Assembly (NCBI RefSeq): GCF_036417845.1
Contig: NC_089985.1
Coordinates: forward strand, 30,710,583 to 30,774,582
Source: Apteryx mantelli
Lineage: Eukaryota; Chordata; Aves; Apterygiformes; Apterygidae
Length of the DNA: 64,000 bases
Direction: 5' to 3'
Of this stretch, positions 57,001-64,000 are shown piece by piece. A program made the position numbers and the translations under genes. Position 1 is the first letter of the stretch. Each line of letters opens with the position of its first letter. The notes beneath the pieces were generated by a model. The model ran no database searches. It was not told the origin of the DNA and saw only the letters and a program-made list of their open reading frames with translations.

Positions 57001-60000
57001 CTTGTGCCTGGGCTTCACCCTTCCTTGCAGTCTCCAGGGTGAGCCCTCTCCCTTGCTGTGCTTCATTTGTGTTGGTCTAGATGGACAGACAGAGCTGCCA
57101 GCTGTATGTAGGCACTGCCATTGGGATTGCAGCAGTGCAGTGTCCAGAATGGAGCCACAGGCTCCAGGCTGTGTTTCTTGAAAGGAGCAGCAGCTTTGGC
57201 TTACCCCTTTTTGAGGAACAGCTTGCTGCAGTGTTCAGTTTCTGGGCAAAATGAGATGATAAGGCCATGCCTGCTACTAGAACAGCCCTTCTCTTGGCAA
57301 AAAAGACTTTCGATGGGCTCCAGACTGCCTGTTCCTGCCTCCAGGGGTTTCAGGTGAATGTGCATGTTGGAGCAGGAGTAAACACTGGGAGCTTGTGACT
57401 GTTCTTCCTGGAAATTGGAAACTGTCTTTGGAGTGAAGACCCAGGGGTGTGTGTGAATGTCTGCAGTTAGCATGAGCTGGGGTTCCCTCCCATGGGAAGC
57501 AGGCCAAGAGCAGGTGTTTAGGACCCGTCCCTTTGAGGGCTGGGTCCACCCAAACAGGGAACACACACTGGCATGAAACAAGCCCAGCTGTAGCTCTGTT
57601 AAATGGAGAGCAGCCCTGCTATGGGGCGACTGGGCATTCTTGCTGCTGAGCGGTGATATGGTCCCATTTCCAAAGGGAGGAGGTGGCTGTTGGGTTTGGC
57701 TCTGTTTTTGAAGACCATGAGCAGGAGGCTGAGGAGCCTTGAAGCCTAGTCTGTCTGTATTTATCCCCCAAGGACTTCCAATTCCCGCATCCGTCACCCT
57801 GTGCTCACAGCCACTCTAAGAGAGTTTGTTCAGAAATGTTGGCCCTATGGCTTACTTTTTCCACCCTCAATATTCCTTGGAAGTCTGAGCCAGACTTCAA
57901 GGGCCTTGTTAACATAACTCATTAAAACTTCACACTCCAGTATTTTCCCAGCAGCAGGCCTGACTGTTTAGCTCCTTGCTGCATGCCTGCACCAGCTGCA
58001 ATCAGAGAGGAGGGTACATGCTGTCTTACTGTGTGCTACACCCTTATGGGGCTTGCAGTCGTGCAGTCGTATCTGATGAGGAAGGTTAGAGCTAGAGAGG
58101 CTTCTGGCATGGCCTTGACCGGTGCAGCCAGCTTTCTGGAGAGGGGTCCAGCTTCCTGGGATCCAGTGCCCATAGCCCCATGTATTTTGGGAGTGGGGAT
58201 GTAAGCATCCCTGATTTCATGAAGCTGCCATTGTGTCCCTGGTGTGCCTGGCCTCTGCTGTACCACACCATCTCCATCCACTCATACCCACCAGCTGGAA
58301 CTCTGTCCCGCTGAATTTACCTACTTTGTGTGAAGACCCCTGCCTTGAGCCCAGGTTTGGGAGGGGTGGCCCAGGTTCACTAGGGAAGAGCAGCTGCTTT
58401 CTCTGATGCTTACTGAGTCTCCGTTTCTGTAGTGAGCCAGTGGCATGTATTTTTGCCTTGTAAGGCTGGGTTCAGATCACCAGGGCTGAGCACAGTAAAC
58501 AGCCCCTTCTGTGTGATCCCATGGGTTGGCTCAGGGCAGGTGCTGGGCTCTCGGTTCCTTCCTGCTGTGTCCCACAGGAGCTGGCTGAAGCAGAGTGCAG
58601 CCAGCAACTCCTTGTCTCGCTGCCAGACAAGGACAGCCGTTACAGGGTCTTATGGCTCAGCGACAGCCTGTGTGATGGTAGGGGACAAGCCCCCTGAAGC
58701 AAATGTGTCCTGGGAGGTATGACCACTGCTCTGCAGACAAGCTTCACTATTGCAAGGGGTCAGAGGGTGGATGTTTGACCACAATAGGCGGCAGCTTTCG
58801 TGATACACTGGGACTCAATGAGGAGGTTCTCCTCAGCCTGCTTTTAGAGCCTTGCTGCCTCCAAGCATTAGTTATGGCCCAGGCATTCCTAGCTCCAGAG
58901 CAGATGAAATCCCGACCCCCTGTGGCTGCACTGAGCTGTGTGCAGGCTGAGGAGGCAGCAAGCTCCTCGCCTCCGCAGCCCTAGGCTCTGTCTGCCCCCA
59001 GAAGGGAGGGAGGCCTTGTCAGTGTAGCTCTCACCACTCTGGCAGTCTCCGCTGGCGGGAAGGAGGGTGGCAGAACGTCACTTCCATGGGAATGATCTAT
59101 TTTTAGCCTCAGTTCATCCCCCCTGCTCCTTTCCTCTGCAATCTGATGCAGTGTGACTGAGCGTGGGTAGGGAGGGGGGAACGACGTCAGCGCTGTGCCA
59201 ACAGTCCCCCTGCAGCAGAGTGCCCAGCTGAATGGTTGGGCTTTTCAGACTGGTTGAATTCCCCACATCCTCTTGGTGCTTCTGGGTTTGCATCTGTGTG
59301 TGTGTATGCAGGCGAGAGAAGGCTGTGCTTTCCAGGCACCAAAGTAGCTTGGTCTGAGCCTGCTCCACAGGGGATCCAAGGCGTGCCATGCTCCCAAGGC
59401 TAGGACACACTAGAGCAGTGCCATCCCTCTAACGGGACTGTCCTCAAATGCCTGAGGGTCAGCGCAGCTGCTGGGACTCCTGGCGTCTTGCCTTTAGGTA
59501 ATACTGCTGCTCCAGAAGGGCTCTAGCTTCAGGGAGTTCTCCCCACGTTGTGCAAGGCAGAGCTCAGGGGACTCCCTCTGTCAGCTCTGTGAATTGAAAA
59601 TGTAACCTCTGATGTGAGACAGATCCTACCAGCTCTGGGGAGATGCCTGTGAGCTCCTCATACAGCAGACGTGCTGGTTCCAGTTCCTTTCCTCGCAACA
59701 CCTGTTTTATTCCTTCTCTTACCATCAGGATGATATCCTCTCCTTTGAGCCGGATAAGCAGGCAGTGTACCAGCAAGTGTACAGGCCTGTCTACTTCCAG
59801 CTAGTGGACGTGCTGCTACACAAAGCTCAGTTCCCCTCCGATGAGGAGTATGGCTTCTGGTCTTCAGATGAGAAGGAGCAGTTTCGGATATACAGGTACA
59901 GCTGCAGCTGAGGCCCTTCTTTGCCTGGGGGGCAGGAGCAGGACATGTTGCTCTGTGCCTGGATACGACTTTGGGCTCAAATGTGGGTTTGCTTACTAGG

Positions 60001-63000
60001 CAGGCAAGAACGCAGGTGGTGTCCTGCATCCCTAGAGCCTGAGCGCTGTGAGAAATGCAGTGCTGTGGGGAGACCCAAAGAAGGACATGGGCCCTTCTAC
60101 CAAGGGCAGTTTTGGCTGTGGTGGTGGTGGTTTGGAGATAAGCTGGTGTGTTATCATGACATTGACTGCCCTGCCTAGGAAACACTAGGAGCAGGGATTA
60201 AGCTGAGATATTAAACTGAGACAGGACTGCAGCCATTAGCAATGTGCTTGTGTGGGCAGGTGTTGCCCATCTTCACTCTGCCAGGAAACTGGAGGGGACA
60301 TAGCACATCCACACATGGAGTGCTTTGCAGGGGATGGTGATAGCACTTGGAGACCCCTGTGCTCTTCTCTGCAGGGTGGACATCTCTGACACATTGATGT
60401 ATGTGTATGAGATGCTGGGCGCCGAGCTCCTGAGCAGCCTCTACGACAAACTGGGACGTCTCCTTACCAACACAGAGCAGCCATCCACATGGCAGGTGAG
60501 TGAAGGGACCTGGACACCAGGCTGCTAGGCAGGCAGAGAAAATGTACCAGCCCCTTGGGCAGCAGCAGAGGAGGCTGTCCTCGCTGTGTAGCGTTGAGGG
60601 CAAAGAGACGTGATGGAGAGGTGAGGAGTACGATCACCTTGTCAGCACATCAGTTGCACATCACCAAATCTGTAAAATGGATACAGGGGCTCTTCAGGGT
60701 CTGTTAGGTAAAGGAAAAGCTCTCCTTCTGCCCCTCTGTTCCTTAGTGCAGGCCAGAGACCAGCTGGGATTTGATCTTGGTCCTTTGTTGTTGTCTGTCT
60801 TGTTCTGGTGCTGCGTTATTGTGGCACAGCATTAATGCTGGAGGCCTTCCACATCCTTTCTGCATCACCACCCTGCTGCTCTGCTAAACACAGAGTGCCC
60901 TGGCTGACTCCAGGGGAAGCAGCTCTGCAAGGGTGATGTGGAGGGCCCAGGTTTGCTTTCAGTGGTTGCCCCTGTTGGTGGGTAGCAAGCTGCCTCCCTC
61001 CCTTGCGCTGCTGCCCAAAGCACTGCCCTGAGCAGAACCAGAGCAGTGGGGTGAGAGGAGAGTCTCTGGTAGCCCAGTGTAGCTGACACTGTGAATGCAG
61101 ATAAGAAGGCCAGGGTGCTTCTGTAGAGCAGGCTAATCAGCATGTATCTGCTCACCTTGGCATCCTCATCAGCCAGCCATCGCTGTCAGATTCGGGTGGT
61201 TGGAATAGCGCCTCGTTCATCACTGTCTGCAGCTAAGCCAGTAGCCAGCCAGCAGAAGCAGTGACTTGCAGTCTGGGCGCAGCTCCCTGCTGTCTGAGCG
61301 TTGAGATAGTGTCTGTCACACTGGCAGTCTGCTGACGCTCATCAGGTTTAGGCTGCAGTCCCATCAGGTGAGATGCCCGCAGTTCTTGAAGGGTGTGGAC
61401 AACTTTCACATTGTTGATGTGTCCTTTAGGCAAGCTGGGATGGATATATCCTAAAGCCTGTTGTGCGTGGTGGCTCTGACTGTGCAGTTGTCTCCAATTT
61501 TTCGGCTTCCTTGCCCTCTATGACTGGAGTCTGAGCTAGTCCCTGGCATGTGGGGTGGGGAAGGCATTGGTGGTCAGCACATGGCTCTGACAGAGTCCCT
61601 CTTCCTCTCTGATAGCACACAGAAGCCTTACTCTATGGGTTCCAGTCCATCGCTGAGACTATTGACGTGAACTACTCCGATGTGGTTCCAGGACTGATTG
61701 GCCTCATTCCCCGGATCAGCATCAGCAACGTGCAGCTAGCTGACACTGTCATGTTCACGATTGGTGAGGCCTTTGCTCACATGCAGGCTGGGGAGGGAAC
61801 CCCTCTGGGAGGGTCCCCTGCACTTGGGGAGCGGGGAGCTCTAACTGAGATCACTCTTGCTGAAGCTGTCCTGCACAGACCCCTGCCAGTGCCACCCTCT
61901 TCTGAACTGGCACTTTTGTGCTGAGTCCTCTGGGCTTCAAGCCACTTGCTGTGTGTTCTGCTCTGCCTACCATCACATCACTCCTGCCATCTGCTTTGGA
62001 GTTAGCCCAGGCTCTCTTTGGCTGCAGAGCTCTTGCTATCCCTTCTCAGGGAAGATTAATAACAATGAAGAGCAAAGCTGAATGGCCCAGGATGTAGAGA
62101 ACAAGCTCCCTGACTGCCACAGTGCATACCTGCAGTCTCTGATGCTGTCCGTGTGTGCAGGGGCCCTGTCGGAGTGGCTGGCTGATCATCCCGTCATGAT
62201 TAACAACGTGTTGCCACTGGTGCTCCAGGCCTTGGGCAACCCTGAGCTCTCCATCTCCAGTGTCTCCACCCTGAAGAAGATCTGCCGGGAGTGCAAGTAT
62301 GACCTGCCACCCTACGCTGCCAACATTGTTGCTGTGTCACAGGTAAGAGCTGGAGCAGATGAGGCTTGGGGTCCTTAGGCACTAAGGATCCCTTTGGGGC
62401 TGGGCTCTGGGGGCTGCCAGAGCCTGCATGGGAGCAGGAAGGAGCTGACAGAGGATATGAGCCTCTGCTTTTAGAGCCAAGAGGATACCATCCCCTTCCC
62501 TGAGGGGAATCTGCGCTGCAAAGTGGTGGATGCTGGGGAAGTACAGGGGGAGAGGACTGCAGAAAGTGTCTGGTTTCACATGTTCTCCATGAAGACTTCT
62601 TCTACTGCCACTTCTGGAGACAGAATACTGGGTTAGAGGGACCATTGGTCTGATCCCCCAAGATCTTTCATAAACTCTGAGCACTGCAGTAAATGGGTAG
62701 GGCTGGCTCAGAAGAGCTGGTTGGAGACATCCCAGGTCCTGATATTCACCTGTGATAACTTTGCTCTTGAGGGCAGTGTTGATGAACCTAGTCAGGTTTT
62801 CCGTGGTGAGCTGGTGGGTCTGCAGCTTCTTTCTGCTGGGTGAGCTGAGCTGTCCTGCTGCAGAGCCTGTCTGAGTCCATGGACTCCCATCGCTGGGTAG
62901 CTGTGTGGGATGGGTGCAGGGAGGAGAACTTGGTGCAGGATGAGGCTTTTGCTCCTGGCCTGTGGCTGGTCGTGAGGAGGCCTGCACAGAACTGTCTGCT

Positions 63001-64000
63001 GCTCATCCGTACCCAAATTGTTATCGATTGTCATGACCTCCCACTTCAGTCCCACCTCCCTAGAAGGGAAGAGGCTTTCTGCAGCACTCACACTCCTCTT
63101 TCTCTGTCCCTTTCCTTTTGGCAGGAAGTGTTGATGAAGCAGATTCACAAGGTAAGAGTCACTTGCCCACACCCCTGCCTCATTCTGTTTGTCCACCTCA
63201 GCCTTTAGTTGTCCTTGCATGTAAATGCAAGAAATCCCATCATGAGCTAAGCTGTTCCTGGAGGAGAGCTCAGCATTGCAACCAGTTTGTGTGGAGCCAG
63301 GAACACCTGGTGTCTGCCACTTGCTGCACTACTAATCTTTTGGCTCTCCATAATTGGACTGGAGCAGGGTTATGCTGGTGAGGTATTTCCTCATAGATAG
63401 GGAAGCCGCCAGGGACACTTAACTCTAGTGGTTCCTGACCCCTCCAAGCCTGAGGAGGCAGAGATGCCTCAGCGCAGCAGCAGGTTGCAAGAGGAAAGGG
63501 AAGGGAGGTTGGTGTGGGGACAAAGCCCAAGTTGTGCTTGCAAACAGCAGAGGGTGGGACACTTCACCCCACAGGGGCTGAGACAGGTCTGTGCAAAGAA
63601 TCAGATGCCAGGGTAGGGTGAGTGGTGCTGGCATGGAGATCTCTGGGCACTAAACTGGTCTTTCCTTGAAGGGATGCTGGGGAGAGGATAGGTGGTAGCA
63701 GGAGAGCATCTGTTCTCCAAGCACTGGTAGGGAGCTGCCCCCTTCTCCTGCTATGGGATATACCTAGAATATCCCAGGCAGGGCAAGTTAAGAGCAGCAC
63801 ACCAAAGCTCCTGGTCCTTCTGGCTAGGCCTCAGGTAGCTGTCTTAGCTAGCAAGTAGGGTCTTTGAGGTTTGCTGGAGGGCTTCAGGCTGGGCAGTGAC
63901 CTGCCCCTTTATGTCTTCTCTCTGACTCAGACAAGCCAGTGTATGTGGCTGATGCAAGCTCTTGGTTTCCTGCTCTCTGCCCTACAAGTGGAAGAGATCC
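35977..64000 (+). CDS. IPO13: IPO13, importin-13, residues 1-602 (gene continues beyond window)
   Basis: Importin-beta-family bidirectional nuclear transport receptor. It imports cargo such as UBC9 and MAGOH-RBM8A and exports eIF1A, with RanGTP controlling binding (family knowledge). Coding segments are 35977-36048, 46891-47627, 55589-55729, 56453-56594, 59729-59895, 60375-60495, 61616-61763, 62161-62342, 63125-63151 and 63931-64000+. They total 1807 nt in one frame, encoding 602 of about 960 residues. The importin-beta N-terminal (Ran-binding) domain lies at roughly 45-110 (AQKWLMQAQVSPQAWHFSW), the exportin-1-like region at about 120-270, then HEAT repeats. Identity to human IPO13 is very high, except in the proline-rich start (APPPPPQGLDF) and parts of exon 2. 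The start ATG has a perfect Kozak context (GCAGCCATGG). No frameshift or missing segment. Confidence 0.97.
37380..37515 (+). mobile_element. MIR/AmnSINE-like SINE tail
   Basis: The order 'ctctctctgtcttaggtgtctgccaataaaatag' (the usual 'cctcagtttccccatctgtaaaatgg' block), then GTGAGGATTAACTAATATCT, then 'gcaaaaagctacataagtgctaag', is the typical 3' part of these ancient SINEs. Confidence 0.55.
38522..38537 (+). repeat. Poly-T run
   Basis: About sixteen consecutive T in IPO13 intron 1. No adjoining SINE body was recognised. Confidence 0.7.
45674..45725 (+). mobile_element. CR1-type LINE 3' tail fragment
   Basis: GGAGACAGCATACCAGGCTAGATAGG corresponds to the 'ggagacaggatactgggctagatggacc' ending common in turtle and crocodilian repeats. 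Related copies occur at 53075 and 62600 in this window. Only the end piece is recognisable. Confidence 0.5.
46040..46250 (-). mobile_element. MIR/AmnSINE-like SINE, antisense
   Basis: Reading on the + strand gives 'aatgcctttcatgtggatctccgagctctgcaaagc', then 'catatggggaaagtgaacg', then 'agttagtggcagaggcaggattaaa', then 'ctcccagctccct'. This is the reverse-oriented layout of an ancient SINE ('gagatcctttgtgaaaggtgct', 'ccccatctgtaaaatgg', 'ggagccagg'), well ordered though diverged. Confidence 0.6.
46891..47627 (+). CDS. IPO13: IPO13 coding exon 2 (large, 737 nt)
   Basis: Encodes residues 25-269 plus two bases of Arg270. The acceptor is CTCTTTCAG and the donor GTAAGG at 47628. It holds the importin-beta N-terminal domain and most of the exportin-1-like region (ALHQLYYDPNIENKNL ... 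VNAISQPDAQ). Most differences from human lie in the linker around residues 190-230. Confidence 0.97.
51800..52015 (+). mobile_element. MIR SINE
   Basis: A clear MIR core: 'gcatgggactgcaggctggagctctgtgttctcatcctggccttggcactgacttactgttgggtaagtcactt', split here as landmarks TTCTCATCCTGGCCTTGGCA, CTGACTTACTGTTGGGTAAG, then 'ttccatttctttctctgg' and a 'gtgtaaagcatttga' tail. It is the best preserved MIR in the window. Confidence 0.75.
52900..53150 (+). mobile_element. CR1-type LINE 3' segment
   Basis: Landmarks are TTAAATACAAAGATACCAAA, 'cttgctcagg', CAAGGAAATGTCACCATATG, CCCAATTGTCAGCTGTTGGA, 'gacaggctacttgattgggtggtccaaaagcctaatcc'. This string of phrases recurs across sauropsid genomes and ends in the same 'ctggatggaccattggtctgatcc' style tail seen at 62600. 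No coding part remains. Confidence 0.6.
55589..55729 (+). CDS. IPO13: IPO13 coding exon 3
   Basis: 141 nt: one base completing Arg270, 46 codons (YVNTLLKLIPPVLGL ... VALGENHS), and two bases of Arg317. The acceptor is ACTTGCAG and the donor GTGAGT. Nearly identical to the human protein. Confidence 0.97.
55730..56452 (+). other. IPO13: IPO13 intron 3 (723 bp)
   Basis: GT-AG, phase 2, carrying a CR1 3' end at 56180-56240. No other content recognised. Confidence 0.85.
56180..56245 (+). mobile_element. CR1 LINE 3' terminus
   Basis: GGTTGGGTCAAATGCCTCCC followed by AGAGGTCCCTTCCAGTCTAA and ATTACTCTGTGATTC is the diagnostic end of avian/crocodilian CR1 elements (the 'gaggtcccttccaacc...attctgtgattc' signature), with a trace of the 3' terminal octamer repeat. 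Confidence 0.8.
56453..56594 (+). CDS. IPO13: IPO13 coding exon 4
   Basis: 142 nt: one base completing Arg317 and 47 codons (ALLDQVEHWQSFLALV ... LTLTFWYTLQ). The acceptor is GCTCCCCAG and the donor GTTAGT. It leaves in phase 0. Confidence 0.97.
56595..59728 (+). other. IPO13: IPO13 intron 4 (3.1 kb)
   Basis: GT-AG, phase 0. Flanking protein is contiguous (YTLQ then DDILSF). I recognise no transposon, RNA gene or extra exon; short ORFs are unremarkable. Confidence 0.8.
59729..59895 (+). CDS. IPO13: IPO13 coding exon 5
   Basis: 167 nt: residues 365-419 (DDILSFEPDKQAVYQQ ... SSDEKEQFRIY) plus two bases of Arg420. The acceptor is TTACCATCAG and the donor GTACAG. One conservative change from human is seen in the AEKQ to PDKQ segment. 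Confidence 0.97.
59896..60374 (+). other. IPO13: IPO13 intron 5 (479 bp)
   Basis: GT-AG, phase 2, with a GTACAG donor that is slightly weaker than the others. Nothing else seen. Confidence 0.85.
60375..60495 (+). CDS. IPO13: IPO13 coding exon 6
   Basis: 121 nt: one base completing Arg420 and 40 codons (VDISDTLMYVYEMLGAEL ... PSTWQ). The acceptor is CTCTGCAG and the donor GTGAGT. It leaves in phase 0. Confidence 0.97.
60496..61615 (+). other. IPO13: IPO13 intron 6 (1.1 kb)
   Basis: GT-AG, phase 0. A weak 'ctgtaaaatggatac' phrase near 60670 hints at a SINE remnant but is too short to call. No other content. Confidence 0.8.
61616..61763 (+). CDS. IPO13: IPO13 coding exon 7
   Basis: 148 nt: 49 codons (HTEALLYGFQSIAETIDV ... 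NVQLADTVMFTI) plus one base of Gly510. The acceptor is CTCTGATAG and the donor GTGAGG. Essentially identical to human. Confidence 0.97.
61764..62160 (+). other. IPO13: IPO13 intron 7 (397 bp)
   Basis: GT-AG, phase 1, ending TGTGTGCAG. Nothing else recognised. Confidence 0.85.
62161..62342 (+). CDS. IPO13: IPO13 coding exon 8
   Basis: 182 nt: two bases completing Gly510 and 60 codons (ALSEWLADHPVMINNVL ... YAANIVAVSQ). The acceptor is GTGTGCAG and the donor GTAAGA. It leaves in phase 0. Confidence 0.97.
62343..63124 (+). other. IPO13: IPO13 intron 8 (782 bp)
   Basis: GT-AG, phase 0, with a CR1-type 3' tail at 62595-62665. Nothing else recognised. Confidence 0.85.
62595..62665 (+). mobile_element. 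CR1-type LINE 3' tail fragment
   Basis: GGAGACAGAATACTGGGTTA followed by GAGGGACCATTGGTCTGATC is the recurrent sauropsid repeat ending. It is the third copy of this tail in the window, after 45674 and 53075. Confidence 0.7.
63125..63151 (+). CDS. IPO13: IPO13 coding exon 9, 27-nt microexon
   Basis: Nine codons (EVLMKQIHK) between TTTTGGCAG and GTAAGA, phase 0 on both sides. Human IPO13 has DVLMKQIHK at this point, so the exon is real despite its size. Skipping it would keep the frame. Confidence 0.93.
63152..63930 (+). other. IPO13: IPO13 intron 9 (779 bp)
   Basis: GT-AG, phase 0, ending CTCTGACTCAG. Nothing else recognised. Confidence 0.85.
63931..64000 (+). CDS. IPO13: IPO13 coding exon 10 (cut by window end)
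   Basis: Begins TSQCMWLMQALGFLLSALQVEEI and runs off the window after 23 codons plus one base. The sequence matches the human HEAT-repeat region here. The exon's donor is outside the window. Confidence 0.95.

Noticed and set aside
60640-60800. Possible MIR remnant (ctgtaaaatggatac)
   Set aside because: Only one short phrase matches and the rest of the SINE layout is missing.
1-64000. Search for CRISPR arrays, operons, phage, tRNA or rRNA genes
   Set aside because: None seen. The spliced gene structures, CpG islands and LINE/SINE remains show vertebrate nuclear DNA.

Overview
This is 64 kb of nuclear DNA from an amniote vertebrate, most likely a sauropsid (crocodilian, turtle or bird). Three protein genes with GT-AG introns lie head to tail on the + strand in the order ST3GAL3, ARTN, IPO13, which is the order I know from human 1p34. 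Decayed CR1 LINE copies and old MIR/AmnSINE-like SINEs fit a sauropsid. I cannot choose among sauropsid groups by eye, and there is no bacterial or viral gene content.

Region 1-20.9 kb is the 3' part of ST3GAL3. It has intron sequence, the exon at 4481-4627 (sialylmotif S and motif III), a 14.9 kb intron holding a roughly 2 kb dead CR1 and a possible regulatory block near 11.5 kb, the terminal coding exon at 19505-19594 (motif VS), and a 3'UTR ending near the AATAAA at 20871. Region 20.9-26.9 kb is intergenic. It contains a 15-bp minisatellite, a MEF2-like site and one unexplained 303-codon antisense ORF.

Region 26.9-36.6 kb is very GC- and CpG-rich. It holds probable ARTN 5' promoter or first-exon sequence (TATA box at 27146, CRE-like site at 27454, two good splice donors at 27556 and 28829), the three coding exons of artemin (227 residues, seven-cysteine cystine knot), a 3'UTR with a strong AU-rich element, a 17-bp minisatellite and the IPO13 promoter with a ZNF143-like site. 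ARTN ends less than 1 kb before IPO13 begins.

Region 36-64 kb is IPO13. Ten coding exons encode residues 1-602 of about 960, and the window cuts the gene inside exon 10. Its introns carry CR1 3' tails and MIR-like SINEs. The three genes have unrelated roles (Golgi sialylation, secreted neurotrophic factor, nuclear transport), so they form a conserved neighbourhood and not a pathway. Very long ORFs in the GC-rich part, including an 827-codon antisense one, are treated as by-products of stop-codon scarcity.
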